NCBI GenBank assembly: GCA_017543265.1
Contig: JAFYGI010000060.1
Span: 1 to 64,000 of the forward strand
DNA from: Bacillota bacterium
GTDB taxonomy: Bacteria; Bacillota; Clostridia; Lachnospirales; CAG-274
Reading direction: 5' to 3'
Length of the DNA stretch: 64,000 bases
The notes beneath the pieces are model-generated. The model saw nothing but the letters and a program-made list of their open reading frames with translations. It had not been told where the DNA came from and made no database searches. A program made the position numbers and the translations under genes. This document shows, in pieces, positions 18,033 through 27,400 of the stretch; position 1 is the first letter of the stretch, and each line of letters begins with the position of its first letter.

Positions 18033-19265
18033 ATGAAAAAAATTGCTGTGCCGATATTGGCATTTATTATATTTACGGCTGCATACAGCTATTTTTTACC
18101 CGACAGCATAAACATAGAGCAGGATACAAACTCCGCACTGGAGTTTTTTTTGCCGCTTCGCGCCAGTATAAGCGGCGGTGATGTACAGGTACTTAATATC
18201 AACAATGCGCCTGCGGCCGAAAACGAAAACTTTAATGCCTCGGGCAGCGTGCTAAGGGGCATAAAAAGCGGCAGTATGCAGCTTTCGTTAAGCCTTTTCG
18301 GTGTGCCTATAAAAAAGGTGGATCTTAATGTTCTGCCGCAGGAGGAGTATATTGCCTCGGGCGAGACCGTGGGCATAGTGCTGGACACGGACGGTGTGCT
18401 GGTGCTGGGCACGGGCAGGGTGCGTGACAGCCTCGGAAATGTGTATGAGCCGTGCAGGGGCGTTCTCAGAAGCGGTGACATGATAAAAAGCGTCAACGGC
18501 GTTAAGACCAACAGCAAGGAAGAGCTTATGGCCGCAGTAAAAAGCGACCCGAATATAACCAAAATAGAGACAAAGCGCATGGGTGAAATAAGTGTAAAGC
18601 CCGTAATTTCCGAGGACGGCTCGCCCATGATAGGGCTGTGGGTGCGCGACAGTACGCAGGGCATAGGCACGGTCACTTATTTCAGAAAAAACGACGGTGC
18701 CTTTGGCGCATTGGGACACCCCGTAACGGATGTCGATACGGGCGAATTGATGCAGATAAGAAACGGCAGGCTGTATCCCGTTAAAATGGGCAGTATAGTC
18801 AGGGGCGAAAAGGGCACGGCAGGCGAGCTGTCGGGACAAAATGACGACAGCGGCGGTGCAATAGGCAATATAAGCAAAAACTGCGGCACGGGCGTATACG
18901 GCACGCTGACCCAAGGCGGCAAAAGCAGGATGCAGTCGGCGGCTGTGCCCGTTGCGCTGAAGGGCCGTGTACACAAGGGGCCTGCAAGCATATTGGCCGA
19001 TGTGGACGGAAAAGGCGTTAAGGAATACAAAATAGAGATAGAGAGCATAAACCTGCTTGGCAAGAACACGGCAAAGGGCATGACGATAAGAGTCACCGAC
19101 CCCGAGCTTATCGAAAAAACAGGTGGGATAGTGCAGGGCATGAGCGGCAGCCCGATATTGCAAAACGGCTGTCTGATAGGTGCCGTGACCCATGTGTTCA
19201 TACATGACCCGACCAAGGGTTACGGGATTTTTATTGAAAATATGCTGGCGGAGAGCCGGAATTGA
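18033..19265 (+). CDS. spoIVB: SpoIVB sporulation serine peptidase
   Basis: 410 residues with an N-terminal membrane segment, a PDZ-like region (~110-190: CRGVLRSGDMIKSVNGVKTNSKEEL) and an S55 peptidase domain. His229 lies in ALGHPVTD and the catalytic Ser in GMSGSPI near residue 371. The known role is made in the forespore and crosses to the intermembrane space, where SpoIVB cuts SpoIVFA and frees SpoIVFB to process pro-sigma-K. Here it stands alone, with AAAGGCGG as the ribosome site. A tentative sigma-G-like promoter lies at 17916-17944. Its presence argues the organism belongs to a sporulating lineage. Identification is firm on motifs and length. Confidence 0.95.
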   Translation: MKKIAVPILAFIIFTAAYSYFLPDSINIEQDTNSALEFFLPLRASISGGDVQVLNINNAPAAENENFNASGSVLRGIKSGSMQLSLSLFGVPIKKVDLNVLPQEEYIASGETVGIVLDTDGVLVLGTGRVRDSLGNVYEPCRGVLRSGDMIKSVNGVKTNSKEELMAAVKSDPNITKIETKRMGEISVKPVISEDGSPMIGLWVRDSTQGIGTVTYFRKNDGAFGALGHPVTDVDTGELMQIRNGRLYPVKMGSIVRGEKGTAGELSGQNDDSGGAIGNISKNCGTGVYGTLTQGGKSRMQSAAVPVALKGRVHKGPASILADVDGKGVKEYKIEIESINLLGKNTAKGMTIRVTDPELIEKTGGIVQGMSGSPILQNGCLIGAVTHVFIHDPTKGYGIFIENMLAESRN

Positions 19266-19273
19266 CAAAACAC

Positions 19274-19301
19274 AAAGGCAGCGCACAAACACGCTGCCTT
19301 T
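19274..19301. terminator. Bidirectional terminator spoIVB/lysA
   Basis: AAAGGCAGCG pairs with CGCTGCCTTT around an 8-base loop. A T-rich flank lies on the right and A's on the left, so it serves both convergent genes. Confidence 0.85.
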
Positions 19302-19307
19302 TGTATT

Positions 19308-20552
19308 TTATTTAAGCGGTATTAAATTTCTTGTAAGATCCTCGAAGGTGTCGCGCTTTCTGGTCAGGACGACCTCGCCGTTTTCGCGGATAAGTATTTC
19401 CGCGGGACGCAGGCGGTTGTTATAATTTGATGCCATTGAAAAGCCGTAAGCACCCGCGTCAAGTACGCCGATTATATCGCCCTCCGTTACCTTGGGAAGA
19501 ACTCTGTCATGTGCAATTATGTCGCCGCTTTCGCAGATATTGCCGACTACCGTTATTTCCTCGGTCTCGGTGCTGTCGTTGTATACCTCGATATCGTGGT
19601 GAGAGTCGTACATAGCGGGGCGGATAAGTACGTTAAAGCCAAGGTCGGTACCCGCAAACTTATGTACATTGTTTTGCTTTACCGCGTGTACGGTACCCAG
19701 AAGCACGCTGCACTCGGCGGAGATATAACGGCCGGGCTCTACCTTGAATGTGAGCTGCTTGCCGTATTCCTCTGCAAAGTCAAAAAGTATTTTTGAAAGC
19801 TTTTCACCCAGATCCTTCAGGTCAAGACGGGGCTGGTCGTTAAGCTTTTCGTAGGGGATGCCGAAGCCGCCGCCAAGGTCTACAAATTCAAGGTCGTCAA
19901 ACTGCTTTGCAATGTTTAAAATGGCCTTAACGCCCTCTATATACTTGTCGCCGTCCATAAAAAGCGAGCCGATGTGCTGGTTGATGCCGACAAGCTTTAA
20001 GTCGTATTTTTTAAGTATCTGCTTGAATTCGGGGATGTATTCGGGGTTGATGGCAAACTTTGTCTTTTTGCCCGCCGTTACCACCTTTTCGTGATGGCCT
20101 GCGCCCACGCCGCCGTTAAAGCGTGCGGCTACCTTTCCGCCGGGATTGAGCTGTCCGTACTGCTCAAGCTGCGAGAGTGAGTCCACACTCAATGTGATAT
20201 TGTGGTCGATGGCATACTGCATTTCCTCCTTGGAAACATTGTTGCTGATAAAGAATAGCTGCTCGGGCTTGAAGCCTGCCATAAATTCAACGTGTGCTTC
20301 GCCGGGGCTCATTGCGTCCACGTTAAGACCCTCCTCGCGTACTATCTGCAAAAAGGCAAGGTTGTTGTTTGCCTTGGTGGAGTAGTTTACGCTGAAATTG
20401 GGGTATGTTACAAGATTTTTTATCTCACGGCATCTTTCGCGCAGTATACGCTCGTTATAAACATAGAGTGGTGTGCCGTATTCCTCTGCAAGCTTTTTGG
20501 GGTCGTTTCCCTGAAAAAAGTTTACGCTGTCCGTTACCTTTGAATTTGACAT
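19308..20552 (-). CDS. lysA: Diaminopimelate decarboxylase
   Basis: Last step of lysine synthesis: meso-diaminopimelate to L-lysine and CO2, cytoplasmic, PLP-dependent. 414 residues, usual for the family. The PLP lysine is Lys60 in NYSTKANNN. Also visible are HIGS (phosphate loop region), GGGFGIPY, the substrate-binding EPGRY, CESGD and the C-terminal DAGAYGFSMASNYN. AAGGAG lies 11 bases before the ATG. It follows aroC by 37 bases on the same strand, so the two probably form an amino-acid biosynthesis operon. Confidence 0.96.
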   Translation of the reverse strand: MSNSKVTDSVNFFQGNDPKKLAEEYGTPLYVYNERILRERCREIKNLVTYPNFSVNYSTKANNNLAFLQIVREEGLNVDAMSPGEAHVEFMAGFKPEQLFFISNNVSKEEMQYAIDHNITLSVDSLSQLEQYGQLNPGGKVAARFNGGVGAGHHEKVVTAGKKTKFAINPEYIPEFKQILKKYDLKLVGINQHIGSLFMDGDKYIEGVKAILNIAKQFDDLEFVDLGGGFGIPYEKLNDQPRLDLKDLGEKLSKILFDFAEEYGKQLTFKVEPGRYISAECSVLLGTVHAVKQNNVHKFAGTDLGFNVLIRPAMYDSHHDIEVYNDSTETEEITVVGNICESGDIIAHDRVLPKVTEGDIIGVLDAGAYGFSMASNYNNRLRPAEILIRENGEVVLTRKRDTFEDLTRNLIPLK

Positions 20553-20589
20553 TGTCTTTTGCTCTCCTTTGTGATTTATTCTTAAAGTT

Positions 20590-21696
20590 CTATTGCTTGC
20601 TGCAGTAAATTTTCTTTACGTTGTCTATCCTTGCCGACATATTCATAAGCAGAAGATCGACAAGTGTTATCGCCGTCATGGCCTCGACTACGATGACCGC
20701 ACGCGGTACAACGATTGGGTCGTGTCTGCCTTTTATCTCTATTTGCGTGTTTTCCTTTTTGCTGTTTACGGTCTGCTGCGGCTGTGCTATCGACGGGGTA
20801 GGCTTGAATGCTGCCCTTAATATCAGCTCGCTGCCGTCGGAAATGCCGCCCAGTATGCCGCCCGCGTTGTTTGTACGCTTGCCGATAACGCCGTTTTCGG
20901 CACAGAAACTGTCGTTGTTTTGGCTGCCGTATATTTTTGCCGCCTCAAACCCAAGCCCGAACTCGACACCCTTTACGGCACCTATTGAAAACATTGCCCT
21001 GCCGAGACTTGCGTCCAGCTTGTCAAACACGGGCTCACCTATGCCTGCGGGCAGACCGCCGACACGGCATTCTATAACGCCGCCCACGCTGTCAAGGCTG
21101 TTTATTGCCTTGTCAAGCAGCTCCGCCGCCTTTTGCGCCGCGTTTTTGTCGGGCATTACAACGGGGTTGTTAAATCTTTCGTCAAGGTCAAAATTGTTTC
21201 GGTCTATCTCTATCCCGTTTACGGAAACGGTGTAGGCATCAACGCTTATATCAAGGCTTGCAAGTATCTTTCTTGCGACCGCGCCCGCCGCCACCCTTGC
21301 AAGCGTTTCCCTTGCGGATGAGCGCCCGCCGCCGCGGTAGTCACGAAAGCCGTATTTTGCCTCAAAGCCGTAGTCGGCGTGACCGGGACGGTAAACATCG
21401 CAGATGGCCGAATAATCACGCGACCGCTGGTCGGTGTTTAAAACCATCAGCGAAATGGGCGTTCCCGTGGTCTTGCCGTCAAACACACCCGACATTATCC
21501 CTATTTTGTCGGCCTCGCTTCTTTGCGTGGTGTATCGGCTCTGACCCGGCCTGCGCCTGTCCATATCGCGCTGTATATCCTCCTCGCAAAGAGGGATGCC
21601 TGCGGGACAGCCGTCTATCACGACACCCAGGCCGCGGCCGTGTGACTCGCCCCAGGTGGTTATTTTAAATATATTGCCGTAGGTGGAACCGGACAT
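20590..21696 (-). CDS. aroC: Chorismate synthase
   Basis: Converts 5-enolpyruvylshikimate-3-phosphate to chorismate using reduced FMN, the end of the shikimate pathway. Start taken at 21696 (MSGSTYGNIF), which aligns with the universal STYGNxFxxxTWGESHG opening; an upstream 32-residue extension in frame has no ribosome site and is not family-like. Signatures RRPGQSRYTTQRSEADKI, HADYGFEAKYGFRDYRGGGRSSARETLARVAAGAVA and GGILGGISDG are present. Length ~368 is normal. AAAGGAGATG precedes the start. First gene of the aroC-lysA operon. Confidence 0.96.
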   Translation of the reverse strand: MSGSTYGNIFKITTWGESHGRGLGVVIDGCPAGIPLCEEDIQRDMDRRRPGQSRYTTQRSEADKIGIMSGVFDGKTTGTPISLMVLNTDQRSRDYSAICDVYRPGHADYGFEAKYGFRDYRGGGRSSARETLARVAAGAVARKILASLDISVDAYTVSVNGIEIDRNNFDLDERFNNPVVMPDKNAAQKAAELLDKAINSLDSVGGVIECRVGGLPAGIGEPVFDKLDASLGRAMFSIGAVKGVEFGLGFEAAKIYGSQNNDSFCAENGVIGKRTNNAGGILGGISDGSELILRAAFKPTPSIAQPQQTVNSKKENTQIEIKGRHDPIVVPRAVIVVEAMTAITLVDLLLMNMSARIDNVKKIYCSKQ

Positions 21697-21763
21697 AAAT
21701 ACTAAACATCTCCTTTTGATGTTGAAATAATTACAGATATGTGTTAAAATAAATTCAGATAAT

Positions 21764-21792
21764 AGTATAACACGTTTTTTGTCGTTTGACAA
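21764..21792 (-). promoter_or_regulatory. Promoter of aroC-lysA
   Basis: Minus strand TTGTCA, 17 bases, TATACT, about 70 bases before the aroC start. Confidence 0.7.
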
Positions 21793-21850
21793 TGGTTATT
21801 TTTAAAATTTGCAAGATTTACATATAAAAAATTCATTTTGGAGAAGCACA

Positions 21851-22594
21851 ATGTATATAGAAAGTTCACAAAATAAAATAATCAAGCAGATAAACAGCCT
21901 TAAACAAAAAAAATACCGCGACAAAACAGGGCTGTTTATTGTGGAGGGCGAGCGGCTTATAAGCGAATGCAGCCCCGTGTATGTGCTTGCAAGGGAGGAT
22001 TATGCGGGCGACCTTAGCCGATATGACAGGGTATACACCGTGTCTTCCGCCGTATTTGACAAAATATCCGACACCGTGAGTCCCCAGGGCATACTTGGGG
22101 TGTGCAGTATACCCCAAAATGATATAAATGAGTTTGACTGCGGGGAAAATGCCTTTGTTGTCATACTTGAAAGGGTGGCAGACCCCGGCAATCTGGGCAC
22201 GATAATACGCACGGCGGATGCGGCGGGCGCGGATGCGGTGATCTTGTCCGAGGGCTGTGCAGACCCCTATAATTTAAAGACCATACGCAGTACGATGGGC
22301 TCCGTCTTTCATTTGCCCGTGTACAGAAACGCAAATTTGCGGGATTTTTTGAAAAACACGGGGATAAAGACCCTTGCCGCGCATTTAAAGGGCACAAAAA
22401 GCTGCTATGACACGGATATGAGGGGCAGTATCGGCATAATCATAGGCAACGAGGCAAACGGCCTGAGCGATGAAATATCGGGGCTTGCAAGCGAGCTTGT
22501 GAAAATACCCATGCCCGGCAGGGCGGAGTCCATGAATGCCGCCGTTGCCGCAGGAATACTGATATACGAGGCAGTCAGACAGCGTATGGGCTGA
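21851..22594 (+). CDS. SpoU/TrmH-family 2'-O-methyltransferase (RlmB/TsnR-like)
   Basis: SPOUT RNA methyltransferase using S-adenosylmethionine, likely on 23S rRNA. Start 21851 is preceded by TTGGAGAAG; an upstream TTG is rejected. The N-terminal substrate-binding part begins with IKQINSLKQKKYRDKTGLFIVEGERLI. The three family motifs follow: DPGNLGTIIRTADAAGA with the key Arg, GIIIGNEANGLSD, and IPMPGRAESMNAAVAAGILIYEA. 248 residues, normal. The target nucleotide cannot be read from sequence. A PAP2 gene and comEB follow closely on the same strand (26 and 4 bases), so a three-gene unit is likely. Confidence 0.9.
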   Translation: MYIESSQNKIIKQINSLKQKKYRDKTGLFIVEGERLISECSPVYVLAREDYAGDLSRYDRVYTVSSAVFDKISDTVSPQGILGVCSIPQNDINEFDCGENAFVVILERVADPGNLGTIIRTADAAGADAVILSEGCADPYNLKTIRSTMGSVFHLPVYRNANLRDFLKNTGIKTLAAHLKGTKSCYDTDMRGSIGIIIGNEANGLSDEISGLASELVKIPMPGRAESMNAAVAAGILIYEAVRQRMG

Positions 22595-22620
22595 CGGCAC
22601 GCAAAAGAAAGTGAGAATGT

Positions 22621-23565
22621 ATGGATATCGAATATTTATTGTTGTTGCAAAAATTCCGAGAGGCGACAAACGAGATATTGACACCGTTTTTTGAGGATCT
22701 GTCCATGTTTGCGGTAGCGTGGCTTTTTGTCATTCCCGCATTTATTTATTGGTGTACGGACAAAAAGGCGGGGCTTTATGTGCTGTTTTCGTTTTATATG
22801 AGCATTGCAATAAATGCCGTCGTTAAGCTGACGGCCTGTATTTACCGCCCGTGGATAAGGGATGCGCGTGTAGTGCCCGCAGGTGATGCGATAACCACGG
22901 CAACGGGCTATTCATTTCCCAGCGGACATACCTCGACCGCTGTGCCGATATACGGCGGTCTGGCGCTGACAAACGGCAAAAAACACAAAATTACCGCCGC
23001 CGTGTGCGTGATACTTGCGCTTTTGACGATGTTTTCGCGTAATTATCTGGGTGTGCATACGCCGCAGGATGTTCTTACGGGCTGCCTTGTGGGTTGTCTG
23101 TCGCTGACCGCCGCATCCAAAATTTTTGCTTACCTTGAAATACATCCCGAAAAGGAGAATGCTTTTCTTATCGCGGGTTTTGTTTTGGGCTGGCTTGCGC
23201 TGCTCTACATAAGCGTAAAACCCTATCCTATGGATTATTTTGGTGGCGAACTGCTTGTAGACCCCAAAAAGATGATGAAGGACGGCTTTGGAGATATAGG
23301 CGCGTTTATTGCCTTTTGTGCTGCACGTTTTACGGAGAAAAAGTATGTGGATTTTAAAAACACGGGGCTTGATGCAAAAGGTGTGGTGACGGGCGTTATC
23401 GGTATTTTAATAGTGCAGCTTTTCAGAAAGTACGGGGGACCGTGGCTTGATGAGGTGCTGGGTATACATTGGGGACATTTTGTGTCAAACTTTGTTGTTG
23501 TGTTTTATATCGTGGCGGGCTTTCCTGCGGTGATAAAGATGATATATTCCAAAAAAGTGAGGTAG
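22621..23565 (+). CDS. PAP2-family membrane phosphatase
   Basis: Integral membrane lipid or polyprenyl phosphatase, 314 residues with about seven hydrophobic spans. The three acid-phosphatase motifs are present: KLTACIYRPW (C1, K-x6-RP type), PSGHTS (C2, ~residue 101) and SRNYLGVHTPQD (C3, ~residue 140). Members dephosphorylate phosphatidate, undecaprenyl pyrophosphate or similar lipids; which one cannot be told. A C-terminal extension of ~130 residues with three more spans is longer than the minimal family. GTGAG serves as ribosome site. Confidence 0.85.
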   Translation: MDIEYLLLLQKFREATNEILTPFFEDLSMFAVAWLFVIPAFIYWCTDKKAGLYVLFSFYMSIAINAVVKLTACIYRPWIRDARVVPAGDAITTATGYSFPSGHTSTAVPIYGGLALTNGKKHKITAAVCVILALLTMFSRNYLGVHTPQDVLTGCLVGCLSLTAASKIFAYLEIHPEKENAFLIAGFVLGWLALLYISVKPYPMDYFGGELLVDPKKMMKDGFGDIGAFIAFCAARFTEKKYVDFKNTGLDAKGVVTGVIGILIVQLFRKYGGPWLDEVLGIHWGHFVSNFVVVFYIVAGFPAVIKMIYSKKVR

Positions 23566-23569
23566 TGAC

Positions 23570-24025
23570 ATGGAAAGAATAAGCTGGGACGAATATTTTA
23601 TGAGTATGGCGGAACTTGCAAGCAGACGTTCCACCTGTATAAGACGGCAGGTGGGGGCGGTCATAGTAAAGGATCATCAGCTGCTTGCAACGGGATATAA
23701 CGGCGCACCCAAGGGGCTGCCCAACTGCTGTGACCTGAACAGCTGTTTAAGGCAGGAACTGGGCATACCGAGCGGCGAAAGACACGAGCTTTGCCGTGCT
23801 GTCCATGCGGAAAACAACGCCATCACGCAATGCGCCGTAAACGGCGTAAGCTGCAAGGGCGGTACGCTTTATGTTACCGACAGCCCGTGCAATATGTGCC
23901 TTAAACAGATAATAAACGCGGGTATTGTGCGCATAGTTGCGGGCAAAATGTACCCCGATAAGCTGAGTGAGGAACTGTTGAGGGACAGCGGGATATTGTT
24001 TGAGGTGTATAATAAGGATGCGTAA
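23570..24025 (+). CDS. comEB: dCMP deaminase
   Basis: Zinc enzyme converting dCMP to dUMP for thymidylate synthesis. 151 residues. Zinc ligands are His79 (VHAENNA, with catalytic Glu81), Cys107 and Cys110 (SPCNMC). An extra Cys-rich loop (LPNCCDLNSCLRQ) is typical of ComEB-type dCMP deaminases. The gene starts 4 bases after the PAP2 stop. The terminator stem overlaps its own stop codon. Confidence 0.93.
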   Translation: MERISWDEYFMSMAELASRRSTCIRRQVGAVIVKDHQLLATGYNGAPKGLPNCCDLNSCLRQELGIPSGERHELCRAVHAENNAITQCAVNGVSCKGGTLYVTDSPCNMCLKQIINAGIVRIVAGKMYPDKLSEELLRDSGILFEVYNKDA

Positions 24026-24036
24026 AGCATCCTTTT
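24014..24036 (+). terminator. Terminator of the methyltransferase-PAP2-comEB unit
   Basis: AAGGATGC-GTAAA-GCATCCTT then TTTT. The loop contains the comEB stop codon. A's upstream are few, so it is mainly a plus-strand terminator. Confidence 0.9.
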
Positions 24037-24279
24037 TTATTTTATTTCCTGATCGAGTGTTTTAAAATAATCGGTATCAAAAAAATCACACAGGTCTATT
24101 TCCATGCCGTCACATATTTTTTTTATGGTCGAAACAGTCGGCTTTAAGCTTTTTTTACTTACTATGTTGTTAAGTGTGGATTGCGTTATGCCGCAAATTG
24201 TAGACAGCTTATTCAGCGTTATGTTTTTTTCGGTGCAAATTTCGTAAATTCTTTTTATTATTGCTTCATTTAATGTCAT
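24037..24279 (-). CDS. Small XRE-family HTH regulator
   Basis: 80-residue single-domain DNA-binding protein. The helix-turn-helix is visible in NKLSTICGITQSTLNNIVSKKS followed by PTVSTIKKICDGMEIDLCDFF, the standard Cro/C1 arrangement. There is no ligand or peptidase domain. GGGGTGAG precedes the ATG. It is divergent from the pectate lyase gene, and the 140-base gap contains repeated half-sites overlapping the lyase promoter, so local control of the lyase plus autoregulation is likely. The ligand or signal is unknown. Confidence 0.85.
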   Translation of the reverse strand: MTLNEAIIKRIYEICTEKNITLNKLSTICGITQSTLNNIVSKKSLKPTVSTIKKICDGMEIDLCDFFDTDYFKTLDQEIK

Positions 24280-24306
24280 AGTCTCACCCCATATAATTTT
24301 ATAGTA

Positions 24307-24337
24307 TTAACCGTAAATAGTTTAACCGTACACGGTT
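24307..24337. promoter_or_regulatory. Operator-like repeats between XRE regulator and pectate lyase
   Basis: TTAACCGTA occurs at 24307-24315 and again at 24322-24330 (15-base period). The second copy forms a perfect dyad, AACCGT-AC-ACGGTT (24324-24337), whose right arm overlaps the -35 box of the lyase promoter. Confidence 0.65.
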
Positions 24338-24364
24338 GACAAATCACATTTAAAGTGTTAAAAT
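24336..24364 (+). promoter_or_regulatory. Pectate lyase promoter
   Basis: TTGACA, 17 bases, then TAAAAT. The -35 box lies inside the dyad described above, so bound regulator would block it. Confidence 0.75.
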
Positions 24365-24419
24365 AATTAAAATGGTTTTTGGATAGAACTTTTTGACAAA
24401 ATAATAAAAGGGGTGTAGG

Positions 24420-27400
24420 ATGATGAAAATCAAAAGGTTTTTAAGTGGAATTATGGCAGCATTTTTTATTATTGGGAACACAGATATTGTGACGATTTCT
24501 GCTTCGGAAGCGGGCGAACTGCCTGCCTTCCCCGGTGCTGAGGGCGGCGGTATGTATTCGCTGGGAGCGAGGGCAGCGAATACTATCGAAGTGTATCACG
24601 TTACCAACCTTAACGACAGCGGTACGGGCTCTTTCCGTGATGCTGTATCAAAGGGCAACAGGATAGTTGTATTTGATGTTGCGGGAAATGTCAAACTTGA
24701 AAAGATATTGGAAATAAAAAATATAGACAATATAACGATACTCGGTCAGACCGCGCCCGGCGAGGGTATCTGTATCGGCGGGGAAAGCGTATTGTTTTCG
24801 GCGTGCGACAATGTAATTTTGCGCTATCTTCGTATACGTCCCGGTGATACCTGCTATTCACAGGAGGACGGACTTGGTGTGCGAAAGTGTACAAATTTCA
24901 TTGTTGATCATTGCTCGGTAAGCTGGTCTGTGGATGAGTGTCTTTCTGCTTACGAAAACAAGGATTTTACCGCACAATACTGCATTATAAGTGAAAGCCT
25001 TAATTATTCAAATCACAGCAAGGGAGCCCATGGCTACGGCGGTATTTGGGGCGGTATAAATGCAAGTTTCCACCATAACCTTATATCCTCGCACAAAAGC
25101 CGTATGCCGAGGATAGGCACAAGCGCGACCGTACATTCTTACAATGATACGCCCGACTATGAAAGCCTTGTGGATATCAGAAATAATGTATTTTACAACT
25201 GGCGTGATGAAGCGGGCTACGGCGGTGAAAACGGCGTAAGGGTAAATATTGTAAACAACTACTACAAGCCGTCATCAATAGCAAAACATATCCGTTTTTA
25301 TGAGGTGTGGCAAGGCTCGAAGAAAAGCGGAACAACAATTCACGTTGATGGAAATATTATGGAAGGCAAAGATAATATTACCGAAAACAACTGGCTTGGA
25401 GTTACAAATATCAATTACGGAACAAAATGCGAAAGCATTTCCGACGGGTTTACGGACGACAGCGGCAGGTTATGGCCTAACGACCAATATATAAACGATT
25501 TTTCGGTAAATACCCAAACAACGGAAGATGCTTATAATACTGTTTTGGAAAATGTCGGCGCAAGCTATTACAGGGACGATACCGACCAAAGGATAATAAA
25601 CGATGTTATAAACGGCACTATGCAGACAGGGCATACTTCGGGCTATGGACTTATCGATTCTCCCGAGGATGTGGGCGGTTATTCGCCGCTGCACGGTGCA
25701 AAAAAAGCTGATACAGATAATGACGGAATACCCGACAAATGGGAACAGGCAAACAGTCTTGACCCCAACGCTTTTGACAGCACCAATATTGCCGCAAACG
25801 GTTATACAAACCTTGAAAACTATGCAAATGACATAATAAAAGGTCATAGCGAAAAATATGATGTTGATTTTGATGAATTAAAAGCATTAATAAAAAAAGC
25901 AGAGAATGCCGACCCTATGTTTTTTGCTGTAAAGGATTGGGAAACCCTGCAAAATAAACTTGCACAGGCAAAAAATGTATATGACCTTACCGCTCCGACA
26001 CAGGCGCAGGTAGATAATGCGGCTGCCGAATTAAGAACCGCACTTGATACACTTATTATGTCTGACGAGGAATATCTTAAAGCCGCAATAGAAAAAGCCG
26101 AGCTGACGGACACCGTGCCTTATACAAAGGAAAGTGTCGAGGTGATGAATAACGCCGTTTCGGACGGGAAAAAAGCACTTGAAGAAAAGAACGAGGAAAA
26201 CTATAAAACATTGGCCGATAATATTTATTCTGCGATCAATTCCTTGAAATACGGCACGAAAAAGTCACTTCTTGACGAGATAGACCGCATAAAAGCAATG
26301 GATCTAAGCTATTTGACAGAGGACTCTCAAAGCAGAATAAAAACCGCTTTGAATAATGCCGAAAAGGTCTATAAAAACGCTGATGCAACAGATGAAGAAA
26401 TAGATCTCGCAGTACAAAGTGTTATTGAAATAGTAACTCTCGGAAGATATGAACGCAAGAACAAAGGTGAAGTTGTTGCTTTGCAGGATTTTGAATCCGA
26501 CGAAAATACGGAAGTTTTCCATTCAAATTCCGGAAACTACAGGATAATTACAACGCAAGGTACGGGTTCAAATCAAACATCGGTAGCGACCAATGAAGCT
26601 ATGGGCAGCAACAGTTCCTGGCCTTATGTATGCGATTTTCCGTATACTCCCGAACATTTTATTGTATCGGTAGATTTAAAAGTTGATAAGTTGGAAAACA
26701 AGAGTTACCCGTTGACATTAGATCCCTACAAGACAGTAAGCGATACTTATCTTGAAAGTATGGAACGATATATATCGGCATTTGACGATTGGGGGACATT
26801 GTCAATAGAAGTTGATAAGAAAAAGGGTATTATACGATATTATATAAATGATATACAGATAGACGAAGAACGAATATCCTCGCCTGATTTCAATAGTGCT
26901 TATTTAATGAGAAACAATAGCAGCGATATTATTTTTTATGATAATTTCACATTAACAGCACTTGATAACGAAAGATTTGTAATAGGTGATGCCGATGCAG
27001 ACGGAGTTTTGACTGCAAGTGATTCGGCAGAGGTTTTGCAGAAGGTATTGGTCGGTTCATATAAAATGCCCATAGAAAGCAAGACCGACGATTATCTGTA
27101 TTATGTAGACACGGATGCGGACGGTGTTTTGACTGCAAGCGATTCGGCTGTTATCTTACAAAAGGTTTTGGTCGGCACATATAAAATGCCTGCCGAATCA
27201 ATAACCACAACGGAGATCACAACCGAAACCACTACCGAACTAACGACCGAAGAAACTACAACCGAAACAACGACCGAAATAATAACAGGCGATGAGCATT
27301 ATCCGTATATAACACCTAACGGAACAATATTTGTAGACCTTGTAAACGGTATGATAGTCGGCTGTGCGGATGATTATACGGGCGGCACCTTGCCCGAGAC

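Noticed and set aside
18288-19292. 334-residue minus-strand frame opposite spoIVB
   Set aside because: SpoIVB catalytic motifs are on the plus strand; no start signal for the antisense frame.
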